64,000 bases of DNA from Babylonia areolata (Eukaryota > Mollusca > Gastropoda > Neogastropoda > Buccinidae), in the NCBI RefSeq assembly GCF_041734735.1, contig NC_134903.1, positions 2,011,828 to 2,075,827 of the forward strand. The letters run 5' to 3'. The notes under the pieces are model-generated. The model had not been told where the DNA came from. It saw nothing but the letters and a program-made list of their open reading frames with translations, and searched no databases. Shown piece after piece: positions 56,498 through 64,000 of this stretch; positions within the stretch are counted from its first letter, which is position 1, and each line of letters starts with the position of its first letter. The position numbers were made by a program, and so were the translations under genes.

Positions 56498-59400
56498 TCT
56501 GTGCTGTTTTGTTTTTCACATCTTTCACATGGATAGGTTGGGGCGTTTTGTGTGCGTGAGTGAGCACTTTTTCTTTTTTGACATCTTCCACATGAATAAG
56601 GGTTTATTGTGAGTGATCTGTGTTATCTCAGCACTGTTTGTTTTTCACATATTTCACATGGATAAGGGTTTATTGTGAGTGATCTGTGTTATCTCAGCAC
56701 TGTTTGTTTTTCACATCTTCCACATGAATAAGGGTTTATTGTGAGTGATCTGTGTTATCTCAGCACTGTATATTTTTCACATCTTTCACGTGGATAAGGG
56801 TTTATTTTGTTTGTTGTTGTTGTTTTTAAAGTGATCTGTGCTATCTGAACACTTTTTGTTTGACATGTTTCACATGAATAAATATTTTTTGTGAGTGGTC
56901 CATGCTAGTTGAGCACTTTTTGTTTCAACTGGATAAATGTTTGACGAACATAGTGCATGATTTTGATCACGTCTTGCCTGGTTGATGTAACAATGTTGTG
57001 CATGTCAAATTATCCACTCTCTCTTTGTTCGATGTTTGTTTGTTTGTGTGTGTGTGTGTGTGTTTGCGTGTGTGCGTGCGTGCTTCACACATGCGTACGT
57101 GTTTGTATGTGTACTTCCTTAAAACCCACCTCCTCCCACACAGCCTCCTTCTCCTGCCTCTTCCTTGTTTTCAGTTTTTCCCCAGTTTTGGGTTACGCAT
57201 GGATTTGACTGACTGGTGTGAAAGCACTTTGATTTGTCTGCACAAGATTTAATGCTATATAGATAATCATTGTTATCATTATTATTATCATTATCATCAT
57301 CATTATTATTATTATTACACGACTTAATGTGTGAATGACGCTAAAATGTGATGTGTACTGACCCAGTCACAAGAGGGAGAAGCCGCAGCAGCAGTGTGTT
57401 TTATGACCCTTTACTATCCATGTTGCAGAGAGATGGAGATAATCATGTGTATGACCTCTGACTATCCATACTGCAGGGCTGTGCAGGTGGCCCTGGGTGT
57501 GACCTTTGACTATCCATGTTGCAAGGAGACGGAGGCAGCCCTGTGTATGGCTGCTGACTATCCATACCGCATGGCTATGCAGACAGTCATATGCAAGATC
57601 ACTCCCTAACCAAAGGGCTATACAGGCAGTTACATGTGTGACTTTTTTTACTATCCATGTTGCAGGGAGACAGAGGCAGTCCTGTGTATGGCTGCTGACT
57701 ATCCATACTGCAGGGCTCTACAGCAAGTCCTGTGACTATCCATGTTGCAGGGAGACAGAGGCAGTCCTGTGTATGGCTGCTGGCTATCCATACTGCAGGG
57801 CTCTACAGCAAGTCCTGTGACTATCCATGTTGCAGGGAGACAGAGGCAGTCCTGTGTATGGCTGCTGACTATCCATACTGCAGGGCTCTGCAGCAAGTCC
57901 TATGACTATCCATGTTGCAAGGAGATGCAGGCAGTCCTGTGTATGACCACTGACCACCCATACTGCGGGGCTCTGCAGGCAGTCGTATGACTATCCATGT
58001 TGCAGGGGGACGCAGGCAGTCCTGTGTATGACCACGGACCGTCCATACTGCAGGGCTCTACAGGCAGTCCTATGTATGACCTCTGACTATCCATGTTACA
58101 GGATGACAGAGGCAGTCCCGCTATCTTGGGTGACAAGACAGTGGTGGGCCTGGGATCATGGGTCTTCAATCAATGCTGGTTTGACAAAAGGTAATGAGTC
58201 AGTACTCTGCCAAACACTCCAAATGAGTGTAACCCCTACACTGCGAAACACTCCAAATGAGTGTAACGCCTACTCTGCCAAACATTCCAAATGAGTGTAA
58301 CCCCTACACTGCCAAACACTCCAAATGAATGTAACCCCTACTCTGCCAAACACTCCAAATGAGTGTAACCCCTATACTGCCAAACACTCCAAATGAATGT
58401 AACCCATACACTGCCAAACATTCCAAATGAGTGTAACCCCTACTCTGCCAAACACTCCAAATGAGTGTAACCCCTACTCTGCCAAACATTCTAAATGAGT
58501 GTAACCCCCTAACTGTTGATACCCAGTGAAATGACACACCAGTGTCGCAAGAATTTGAAGAACAATAGTTGCTATATCCGTGTTACAATTGTGTGGAGGG
58601 TTTTTTGTTTGTTTGTTTTAAGTAGATTTGTTAACTTTGCTGGGCAAAGTTAGTGAAGTCCAAAGAGGAATAACAACAACAACAACAACAATAATAATAA
58701 TAATAATAAGTAGTAGTAGTAGTATTGGTAGTAGTGGTGGTGGTGGTGGTATTGTTATTATTGTTGTTGTCATCATAATAATCATCATTATCATTATTGT
58801 TATCATTAATGTTATTATTATCACTACCGTTATTATCACAAAACATTGTGGTCAGACCATATGTTCACCATTTCATGGGATATCATGACAAGGAAATAGC
58901 AGCAAGCACAAAGAAAATCACCACAACACCATCAGTCTTTGTGCAGAATCCTTTCTGTTAGTCACCGATAGTCTTTCTTTAGAGAATCCTTTATGTCAGT
59001 CACTGCCAATCTTTCTGTGCATAATCCTTTCTGTCTGTCACTGCCAATCTTTCTGTGCATAATCCTTTCTGTTAGTCACTGCCAGTCTTTCTGTGCATAA
59101 TCCTTTCTGTCAGTCACTGCCAGTCTTTCTGTGCAGAATCCTTTCTGTTAGTCACTGCCAGTCTTTCTGTGCATAATCCTTTCTGTCAGTCACTGCCAGT
59201 CTTTCTGTGCAGAATGCTTTCTGTTAGTGACCAATAGTCTTTCTGTGCAGAATGCTTTCCGTTAGTGACCAATAGTCATTCTGTACAGAATCCTTTCCGT
59301 TAGTGACCAATAGTCTTTCTGTGCAGAATGCTTTCCGTTAGTGACCAATAGTCTTTCTGTGCAGAATCCTTTCCGTTAGTGACCAATAGTCTTTTTGTTC

Positions 59401-60573
59401 AGAATCCTTTCCGTTAGTGACCAATAGTCTTTCTGTGCAGAATGCTTTCCGTTAGTGACCAATAGTCTTTCTGTGCAGAATCCTTTCCGTTAGTGACCAA
59501 TAGTCTTTTTGTTCAGAATCCTTTCCGTTAGTGACCAATAGTCTTTCTGTGCAGAATGCTTTCCGTTAGTGACCAATAGTCTTTCTGTGCAGAATGCTTT
59601 CTGTTAGTGACCAATAGTCTTTCTGTGCAGAATCCTTTCCGTTAGTGACCAATAGTCTTTCTGTTCAGAATCCTTTCCGTTAGTGACCAATAGTCTTTCT
59701 GTTCAGAATCCTTTCCGTTAGTGACCAATAGTCTTTCTGTGCAGAATCCTTTCCGTTAGTGACCAATAGTCTTTCTGTTCAGAATCCTTTCCGTTAGTGA
59801 CCAATAGTCTTTCTGTTCAGAATGCTTTCCGTTAGTGACCAATAGTCTTTCTGTGCAGAATCCTTTCCGTTAGTGACCAATAGTCTTTCTGTTCAGAATC
59901 CTTTCCGTTAGTGACCGTTGTAGATTTTGTCTTGCAGCTTGATTGTGTGATGGCTTATTGTTGGCTTTGCATCGCAGTCTGAATGTTTGAGCGATGAACC
60001 ATTGTTGATCTTGTTTTGCAATCTGAATGTTTGAGCAACTAATCATTGTTGATCTTGACTTGCAGTCTGAATGTTTTAGCGACGAATCATTGTTGATCTT
60101 GTTTTGCAATCTGAATGTTTGAGCGACGAATCATTGTTGACCTTGTCTTGCAATCTGAATGTTTGAGCGATGATTCATTATTGAATTTTGCCTCGTCGCC
60201 TGAAGGTTTGAGCGATAACTATTGTTGATCTTGTCTTGGTGTCTGAAGGTTTGAGCGATAACTATTGTTGATCTTGTCATGCAGTCTGAAGGTTTGAGCG
60301 ATAACTATTGTTGATTTTGTCATGCAGTCTGAAGGTTTGAGCGATAACTATTGTTGATCTTGTCTTGCAGTCTGAAGGTTTGAGCGATAACTATTGTTGA
60401 TCTTGTCTTGCAGTCTGAAGGTTTGAGCGATAACTATTGTTGATTTTGTCATGCAGTCTGAAGGTTTGAGCGATGAACTATTGTTGATTTTGGTCTGTAG
60501 CGTTCCATCCTACTTCACTCGCTTGTCGTCATACATGGACTGGATCGAGGAGGCTGCCGAAGGCGAGGATTAA
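36874..60573 (+). CDS. Secreted S1-family serine protease homolog, copy 2 (six exons, predicted non-catalytic)
   Basis: Exons 36874-36925, 39372-39553, 48993-49164, 56002-56141, 58102-58190 and 60501-60573, all splice phases as in copy 1, 235 codons. Signal peptide, Cys-led propeptide, EEDR-FLGG and VAHC are identical to copy 1. The catalytic Asp is kept (FNDVALLKL). The Ser region is VCF-DDRGSP: Arg at the nucleophile position and Asp in place of the oxyanion-hole Gly193. Ala is at the S1-pocket Asp position. Cys pattern as in copy 1. The His-Asp linker of about 30 residues is also missing here, so that absence is either real or shared through one undetected exon. Function unknown; with no nucleophile, proteolysis is not expected. 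Relative to copy 1, 27 residues differ, all in exons 3-5. Confidence 0.85.
36947..37006. repeat. (TA)n(TG)n microsatellite in intron 1
   Basis: Counterpart of 7421-7493. Confidence 0.9.
37367..37854. mobile_element. 488-bp MITE, TA-flanked
   Basis: Same termini and length as 7853-8340; TA at 37365-37366 and 37855-37856. Inserted before the tandem duplication. Confidence 0.8.
37855..38500. other. Intron 1, remaining unique sequence
   Basis: Counterpart of 8341-8985; nothing recognised. Confidence 0.5.
38505..38805. repeat. 60-bp minisatellite, 5 units
   Basis: Counterpart of 8990-9295. Confidence 0.9.
38911..39106 (-). repeat. SINE family B body fragment (minus)
   Basis: Counterpart of 9397-9592. 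Confidence 0.75.
39141..39370. repeat. TG and GA microsatellites abutting exon 2
   Basis: Counterpart of 9629-9876; the first TG tract is shorter. Confidence 0.9.
39372..39553 (+). CDS. Exon 2, copy 2: propeptide and catalytic His segment
   Basis: No base differs from exon 2 of copy 1 over 182 nt. Acceptor tgtgtgcag, proposed donor gtgtac. Contains EEDR-FLGG and VITVAHC. Confidence 0.8.
39574..39672. repeat. TTC/TTG triplet tract
   Basis: Counterpart of 10082-10185. Confidence 0.8.
39895..40788. repeat. 31/34-bp minisatellite in intron 2
   Basis: About 27 units of the gatgcccactgtgacacatg family, longer than in unit 1 and with private variants such as gatacccagtgtgacac. Confidence 0.95.
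40990..43745 (-). mobile_element. RTE-like LINE, 5'-truncated, RT core present
   Basis: Minus-strand order: endonuclease end ([18 protein letters not shown], then TDHRLI after an in-frame stop), linker, [80 protein letters not shown], and the C-terminal finger [17 protein letters not shown]. These are RT motifs in the expected order. At least three frameshifts (near 43080, 42390 and 41530) and the stop make it inactive. It lies antisense in intron 2 and is the longer sister of 11300-13325. Confidence 0.88.
43746..44370. other. Intron 2 sequence
   Basis: Counterpart of 13326-13940; no exon found. Confidence 0.4.
44371..45005 (-). mobile_element. Tx1/L1-like LINE, C-terminal fragment
   Basis: Same 134-codon frame as in unit 1, with CNSC and [10 protein letters not shown]; the upstream frame is less open than in unit 1. 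Confidence 0.65.
45084..45206 (+). other. Short 40-codon ORF of unknown origin
   Basis: Counterpart of 14658-14780; Leu to Phe at codon 10. Confidence 0.25.
45245..45745. repeat. 53-bp minisatellite, about 9 units
   Basis: Counterpart of 14820-15476 with fewer units. Confidence 0.95.
45930..46830 (+). mobile_element. CR1/L2-like LINE, 3' third
   Basis: Counterpart of 15660-16560, with [20 protein letters not shown] and [13 protein letters not shown]. Interrupted frames. Confidence 0.85.
46865..47040. repeat. Compound CT/CA/TA microsatellite
   Basis: Counterpart of 16598-16780, with a longer CT and shorter TA part. Confidence 0.95.
47042..47890. repeat. Dispersed repeat family R1, copy in intron 2
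   Basis: Counterpart of 16781-17625. Confidence 0.7.
47891..47975. repeat. CA/TA/TG microsatellite
   Basis: Counterpart of 17626-17710. Confidence 0.9.
48000..48590. repeat. Dispersed repeat with AAGGTCAAGGTCA blocks
   Basis: Counterpart of 17755-18330; contains taaaggtcaaggtcacaac. Confidence 0.5.
48795..48860 (-). repeat. Degenerate SINE family D remnant
   Basis: gcagatgtgttgtagcgtat, then atgg and aactgaaactg, closer to the family D consensus than the unit-1 copy. Confidence 0.45.
48993..49164 (+). CDS. Exon 3, copy 2: Asp segment, catalytic Asp retained
   Basis: Encodes [47 protein letters not shown] and YVFAIGRNA. Acceptor catccccag, donor gtatgt. The acidic run is unchanged from copy 1 although eight other residues differ. 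Confidence 0.9.
49195..49412 (-). repeat. SINE family C (minus)
   Basis: Counterpart of 18930-19150; B-box complement at 49367-49377. Confidence 0.75.
49445..49736. repeat. Expanded TGC and GAT triplet microsatellite
   Basis: About 170 bp of tgctgctgttg-type repeat, several-fold longer than at 19180 in unit 1. The poly-Leu and poly-Ala frames are artefacts. Confidence 0.95.
49741..49877 (+). repeat. SINE family D (plus)
   Basis: tttcagtttcagtagctcaa, ggaggcgtcactgcg, ccaagcagatgcctgaccag and gcgcttagtcaggccttgag. It forms the outer end of the left inverted arm. Confidence 0.75.
49741..50690. repeat. Left arm of a large inverted repeat (unit 2 only)
   Basis: After the SINE: gaagacacacattcacatat, gtacatgagctccaacacac, gatgaacacttacttgtaca and gttccaatatcctgttgctc, with CA and TA tracts. 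Each of these recurs in reverse complement at 51690-52370 in the matching order. Confidence 0.85.
50690..51217 (-). mobile_element. LINE fragment with RNase H domain end
   Basis: The minus frame 51195-50731 contains LTWSYCPGHAGVKGNERADR, a C-terminal RNase HI motif including its catalytic Asp (ADRLAG). RNase H domains occur in I/R1-type LINEs. Neither RT nor endonuclease sequence is next to it. Absent from unit 1. Confidence 0.7.
51218..51596. other. Host intron 3 segment between the inverted arms
   Basis: Matches 19388-19550 and 19930-20020 of unit 1 (ttatcctgcagcttttagtg and ctctgtcacgacttggtt), with a single TG/G-run block. Confidence 0.75.
51597..52699. repeat. Right arm of the inverted repeat (unit 2 only)
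   Basis: Reverse-complement counterpart of 49741-50460. An internal duplication of gtacaagtaagtgttcatct through ttggagctcatgtacgttta is present (51855-52020 and 52045-52265). It ends with SINE D in minus orientation. Confidence 0.85.
52571..52699 (-). repeat. SINE family D (minus)
   Basis: Reverse complement of 49741-49877: ctcaaggcctgactaagcgc, cttggcagatgtggtgtagc and ctactgaaactgaaactg. Confidence 0.75.
52700..53289. other. Intron 3 sequence with (CA)n
   Basis: Counterpart of 20010-20569; the CA tract at 52914-52984 is slightly longer. No gene. Confidence 0.5.
53290..53665 (+). repeat. SINE family B, near complete
   Basis: A-box tagccgagtgg at 53306-53316 and B-box ggttcgaatct at 53350-53360. 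Counterpart of 20570-20945. Confidence 0.85.
53700..54235. other. Segment present only in unit 2, with poly-C tract
   Basis: About 540 bp with no counterpart in unit 1, containing about 52 bp of almost pure C (54067-54118). No coding frame with a domain. Most likely part of a repeat deleted from unit 1. Confidence 0.55.
54236..54615 (-). repeat. SINE family A (minus), longest copy
   Basis: Head complement at 54545-54610 (atttgaacccgcgtcctccc and ctaaccacttcgccatg). The body carries cacacccaaagacgcatcct and the tail gatgttgccatggaggtcca, with a GAT/GAG-rich terminus near 54248-54285. Confidence 0.8.
54620..55290. repeat. About 50-bp minisatellite, about 13 units
   Basis: Counterpart of 21197-21720 with more units. 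Confidence 0.9.
55291..55799. other. Intron 3 unique sequence
   Basis: Counterpart of 21721-22224; nothing recognised. Confidence 0.5.
55800..55880. repeat. 26-bp minisatellite, 3 units
   Basis: Counterpart of 22225-22335. Confidence 0.85.
55920..55970 (+). repeat. G-rich tract upstream of exon 4
   Basis: Several runs of 5-12 G within 80 bp of the acceptor. Confidence 0.75.
56002..56141 (+). CDS. Exon 4, copy 2: pre-Ser segment
   Basis: Encodes (A)[34 protein letters not shown] and LLSSSNYEAVCF. Acceptor ttgtgacag, donor gtgagt. Ten residue changes from copy 1 cluster at both ends; the central [14 protein letters not shown] is unchanged. Confidence 0.9.
56142..56930. repeat. Minisatellite carrying copies of the exon 4 donor site
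   Basis: Longer and more varied than 22601-23060; includes a (TG)n interruption at 56455-56494 and several gtgagtgatctgtg repeats. Confidence 0.85.
57113..57318 (+). mobile_element. CR1/L2-like LINE tail fragment
   Basis: Counterpart of 23225-23440. Confidence 0.75.
57400..58101 (+). repeat. Minisatellite made of the exon 5 acceptor and exon 5 start
   Basis: Counterpart of 23520-24227. Some units have gttgcaagg in place of gttgcaggg, which shifts the acceptor-like AG by one base. Confidence 0.9.
58102..58190 (+). CDS. Exon 5, copy 2: DDRGSP (Ser-less) segment
   Basis: Encodes DDRGSPAILGDKTVVGLGSW and VFNQCWFDK. Acceptor gttacag, donor gtaatg. The nucleophile position is Arg and the oxyanion-hole Gly is Asp, so catalysis is doubly disabled. 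Nine of 29 residues differ from copy 1. Confidence 0.9.
58191..58510. repeat. About 35-bp minisatellite starting at the exon 5 donor
   Basis: Counterpart of 24317-24560 with about 9 units. Confidence 0.85.
58670..58840. repeat. Triplet microsatellites
   Basis: Counterpart of 24715-24870. Confidence 0.85.
58930..59915. repeat. About 40-bp minisatellite, long allele (about 23 units)
   Basis: Two unit subtypes (gtcactgccagtctttctgt and gtgaccaatagtctttctgt) are arranged in blocks. About eightfold expanded compared with 24955-25075. Confidence 0.95.
59920..60500 (+). repeat. About 45-bp minisatellite carrying copies of the exon 6 acceptor context
   Basis: Counterpart of 25080-25524, with more units; the last unit is the acceptor itself. 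Confidence 0.85.
60501..60573 (+). CDS. Exon 6, copy 2: C-terminal segment and stop
   Basis: Identical to exon 6 of copy 1 over 73 nt; encodes (S)[23 protein letters not shown], stop. Confidence 0.9.
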
Positions 60574-60624
60574 GTCCGCACCCTGACCCACATCCACCAC
60601 ACAGTCTTTACGAGTCTCTACATC

Positions 60625-60715
60625 TCCGTCTGTGAGCTGTACCTGTCCTCATCATCAATGTCTGTGAGCTGTACCTGTCCTCATCATCAATGTCTGTGAG
60701 CTGTACCCGTCAGTC
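60625..60715 (+). repeat. 33-bp tandem repeat in the 3' UTR
   Basis: Two to three units, fewer than in unit 1. Confidence 0.8.
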
Positions 60716-60807
60716 CGTCGTTCATCAGCACCAGCAACACCACCACCCTGGTTTCCTTCAACTGGAAAACAATGCTTTTGCCCTGTCAGGAAATGGATGG
60801 ATAAATG

Positions 60808-60813
60808 AATAAA
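60808..60813 (+). terminator. Candidate polyadenylation signal, copy 2
   Basis: First aataaa after the stop, about 235 bp downstream. Confidence 0.4.
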
Positions 60814-60963
60814 TAGATAGATAAATATATAAATAAACAAATAAATATATTCTTTTAAAAGATAAAGAATTGCAAACCACGTTACAAAACGTTTGCTTAT
60901 TATAACTAACTTACTAGTTAACTAACTAACAAATAAATAGACAAATAAATAAATACATACATA

Positions 60964-60976
<13 letters not shown>

Positions 60977-61026
<50 letters not shown>
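60977..61026. repeat. (TA)n microsatellite
   Basis: Counterpart of 26041-26089. Confidence 0.95.
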
Positions 61027-61029
<3 letters not shown>

Positions 61030-61621
61030 TATGTAAATGTAAATGAATGAAATAAAGAGATAAAGAATTGCAAACCACGTTACAAAACCTTTGCACAATG
61101 ATGCAAAGGGCAAGGAAAGTTTACAGCCTCAGCCTGTATTGTTTTTTTGTGTGTTTTTGTTTTTCTGTTTTTTGGCAACATTGATATTCTAGTGGGCAGC
61201 CACCAATGATAGAATCACTGGGGTTCTTCTGGATCCCAGAGCTGATGCTGAACCACTTGTTGTTGTTGATGTTGTTTCTAAAGATTTGAGCAACCACATC
61301 AACGAAATAAATTGATCAAGAGAAAGATACAGGAGTTGGTTTTGGTTCTTTTGATTTCCTGTCCTGAAAAAAATGCTCAGGGGAAAGACAGAGGTGTTAG
61401 TTATGGTCCCTTTGATTTCCTGGTCGTTGTCTTTGGACACGGTCTTCAAAACTATAGTGCGATGTCAAAGTGTAGTTTTATGAAGAATTTGTTTTTCTCA
61501 GTGGACATTTCACTGTTTTCCAAGTGTCATTGCCAGTGTCTGTAGCTATCGCTACCAACGTTGCTCGGTGTCTGAACGTAACCCAATTGTAGCATCGTTT
61601 CTGAACGCAGTTGCTTTACAG
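61030..61621. other. Intergenic sequence
   Basis: Counterpart of 26100-26679; no gene recognised. Confidence 0.4.
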
Positions 61622-61673
61622 CCTCGTTCTGATCTCTCTGGCCACAGGCATCCCGACGGACGGACCTGTCCGA
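61622..61673 (+). other. Candidate small exon between genes
   Basis: Counterpart of 26680-26731, bounded by gctttacag and gtaagt. Only the first base differs. Confidence 0.2.
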
Positions 61674-61674
61674 G

Positions 61675-61925
61675 TAAGTGTCCACCTCCTTCATGTGTCC
61701 TCAGGCGGGGAAGGGGGGGGGGACAGGGGGGTTAAGGAGTCTCCACCTCCTTCATGTGTCCTCATGTGGGGAAGGGGGGAGGACAGGGGGGTTAGGGAGT
61801 CTCCACCTCCTTCATGTGTCCTCAGGTGGGGAAGGGGGGAGGACAGGGGGTTAGGGAGTCTCCACCTCCTTCATGTGTCCTCAGGTGGGGAAGGGGGGAG
61901 GACAGGGGGGTTAGGGAGTCTCCAC
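61675..61925 (+). repeat. 60-bp G-rich minisatellite, 4 units
   Basis: Counterpart of 26735-27285 with fewer units. Confidence 0.95.
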
Positions 61926-62229
61926 TAGCTAACTACACAAGCAAGGAGAGTTTTGACGCCAGTGTGCACAAAAGCGCGTAGTTTAGAAAATCAGAAGATG
62001 TCAAACCCAAAAAATCAAGATAAAAAAAAGAGCAAATTTCTTTCCTGTGGTGCGAATCCAGTATTCAATGTGCTCTTCAGGAAGGTACAGACAGATCAGA
62101 AAGTGTGTGCACAGTGCGTGAATGTAATAAGAATGAAACCAAAGCATGCTGGACATGAACCGGAGCTTAGGTGAAAAAACGACCTTTTCAAAGAAAAAGA
62201 AAAATATAATCCCAACGAACAAGACCCCC
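61926..62229. other. Unit 2 end, non-coding
   Basis: Holds a 73-codon open frame (61953-62174; CGANPVFNVLFRKVQ then VCAQCVNVIRMK). It is disrupted in unit 1 and matches no family I know. Confidence 0.35.
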
Positions 62230-62460
62230 ACCCCCCAAAAATGATGCATCAGTTCACTCTAACCCCATAACCCCATTCACTCCCCCCGTCCCCCATCTCC
62301 CCCTAATAAAAAGGGATCAGGTTAAGGTAGAAAAATGATGCATCAGTTCATTCTAACCCCACTCATCACACACACCCTCACCACCCCTAATAAAAAGGGA
62401 TCAGGTTAAGGTAGAAAAATGATGCATCAGTTCACTCTAACCCCATTCATCACACACACC
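62230..62460. repeat. Boundary short tandem repeat, 3 units
   Basis: Counterpart of 27590-27900; marks the junction of units 2 and 3. Confidence 0.85.
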
Positions 62461-63134
62461 CTCACCCCCCACCCCTCGTTTCTCGGACAGAGTCGGTAGC
62501 TTCTGGAGTCTGTGGGATCTTGGAGAGAATGTTCTCTCGCTCATTTCATTTTCTCTCTCTACTCTCAACTCTATGTCAGCATTAAAAAAAAAAAAAAGTG
62601 CACTCCAGTGTTTGTTAAGTCTGGCTTTTGTTGGCACGGCGCCTGAATTCTGTTTTAAAGTGTGTTCGAATTGAACTACACTCCCACCCCCCACCCCCCA
62701 CCTATTTTTTTGTGGGTTTTTTTTGTTTATTTGTTTGTTAATCAAAAGCTTCTGTTAAATCAGAAGTTGTGACGTCCAGTCCTAACGGAGTATTTCAATA
62801 TTTCTGCCATTTGTTGGCCATTTTATGACGGTGTAGTTCAGTGTGACTGTTCACCAGCTGAAATTAATTCTGGAAAGTTGAAAAGGTTCGTGACTGTATT
62901 ATCGTCACCTTTCCAGCCAGAACGGGTTTTTTAAATCGTAACTAGTGTAAACCAGTATTCATATATTAAAGTGTGTTTTCAGTCTAATGATTGAGTACAC
63001 GTGAAAAACGTGTCAGCTTCTGATTCAGCCAGTGCTAGCCAGGGTGTTTGTTGGGTGCGTCACATGTCATTCAGTGTCAGACCAGACTTGCTGAAATAAA
63101 TACACGAAGTGCAAAGGAGGACTTGCTGGGATAT

Positions 63135-63855
63135 CATTCTGTGCTGAAGGAATGCACGTTTGTGTCTATATCTTCCCGTTTGTCTCTCACTGTCTCTCCT
63201 AATCTGTGCACTGAAGGAATGCACGTTTGTGTCTATATCTTCCTGTTTGTCTCTGTCTCTCCTAATCTGTGCACTGAAGGAATGAACGTTTGTGTCTATA
63301 TCTTCCTGTTTGTCTCTCACTGTCTCTCCTAATCTGTGCGCTGAAGGAATGCACGTTTGTGTCTATATCTTCCTGTTTGTCTCTGTCTCTCCTAGTCTGT
63401 GCACTGAAGGAATGCACGTTTGTGTCTATATCTTCCTGTTTGTCTCTCACTGTCTCTCCTAATCTGTGCGCTGAAGGAATGCACGTTTGTGTCTATATCT
63501 TCCTGTTTGTCTCTCACCGTCTCTCCTAGTCTGTGCACTGAAGGAATGCACGTTTGTGTCTATATCTTCCTGTTTCTCTCTGTCTCTCCTAGTCTGTGCA
63601 CTGAAGGAATGCACGTTTGTGTCTATATCTTCCTGTTTCTCTCTGTCTCTCCTAGTCTGTGCACTGAAGGAATGCACGTTTGTGTCTATATCTTCCTGTT
63701 TCTCTCTGTCTCTCCTAGTCTGTGCGCTGAAGGAATGCACGTTTGTGTCTATATCTTCCTGTTTGTCTCTGTCTCTTCTAGTCTGTGCGCTGAAGGAATG
63801 CACGTTTCTGTCTATATCTTCCTGTTTGTCTCTCACCGTCTCTCCTAATCTGCAT
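63135..63855. repeat. 63-bp minisatellite, intermediate allele (about 11 units)
   Basis: Shares the rare gaatgaacg variant with unit 1 near 63283 and ends with the caccgtctctcctaatctgc type of unit 2. Confidence 0.9.
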
Positions 63856-64000
63856 GCGTGTGTGCATGCGTGTATATGTACATATGTACATGCAGTGTGC
63901 AGAAATGTAATCCTGTTGCCCCATTTGGGGTGTGGAGGATACAGTTACAACAAACTCATTGAACCACACAGTCATGGCAGACACAGAGAGACAGAAGCAG
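63856..64000. other. Start of the GA-rich non-coding region, unit 3
   Basis: Same as 29716-29860; lacks the CA insertion of unit 1. Confidence 0.6.

Larger units (their letters stand above)
27861..62415. repeat. Tandem array unit 2
   Basis: Second copy, about 34.6 kb. It is collinear with unit 1, with extra material at 31918-32925, 42080-42815 (LINE core absent in unit 1), 49741-51217, 51597-52699 and 53700-54390, plus altered minisatellite lengths. Confidence 0.9.
62416..64000. repeat. Tandem array unit 3 (partial, runs off the window)
   Basis: First about 1.6 kb of a third unit. Its leader (62416-63134) is closer to unit 1, while 63850-64000 is closer to unit 2. The protease homolog exons would lie beyond the window. 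Confidence 0.85.

Overview
The window looks like non-coding-rich nuclear DNA from a marine gastropod mollusc, probably a caenogastropod. The evidence is spliced genes with GT-AG introns, very dense CA/TG microsatellites and minisatellites, tRNA-headed SINEs of types I associate with gastropods, and decayed LINE fragments. The species assignment is inference.

Layout: the window is a tandem array. Unit 1 spans about 1-27860, unit 2 about 27861-62415, and unit 3 starts at about 62416 and runs off the end. Units 1 and 2 are collinear and differ by only a few bases per hundred in most non-repeat sequence (judged by eye). Their length difference comes from repeat copy number, a deletion in a unit-1 LINE, and unit-2 insertions: a 1-kb element at 31918-32925, a 3-kb inverted structure at 49741-52699, and about 0.7 kb at 53700-54390.

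Each full unit carries one recognisable host gene on the plus strand. It is a secreted S1-family (trypsin/chymotrypsin fold) serine protease homolog split over six identifiable exons (copy 1: 7350-25597; copy 2: 36874-60573; 235 codons each as assembled here). The signal peptide, a chymotrypsinogen-like propeptide with an N-terminal Cys, the VAHC histidine box, the HPN(F/Y) segment, the Cys pairs and the C-terminal helix are all visible. Both copies lack the nucleophilic Ser (GDGGSP in copy 1, DDRGSP in copy 2), and copy 1 also has Asn in place of the catalytic Asp. Both are therefore predicted non-catalytic. About 30 residues between the His and Asp exons are not accounted for.

Main discovery: the two copies are almost identical in exons 1, 2 and 6 (1 silent difference in 307 nt) and in introns, but exons 3-5 differ at 36 of 401 nt. 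Twenty-seven codons change the amino acid and only two are purely silent. This is the pattern of exon-focused accelerated evolution known from venom, immune and reproductive gene families. In addition, the introns flanking these fast exons hold minisatellites built from the gene's own splice-site sequence, including an array before exon 5 whose units carry a 3' splice site plus the first exon-5 codons.

Everything else is repeats: RTE-like, Tx1/L1-like and CR1/L2-like LINE fragments, at least four SINE families, a 488-bp TA-flanked MITE, one unclassified 0.85-1.0 kb dispersed repeat, and a 2-kb minisatellite grown from inside a LINE reverse-transcriptase segment.
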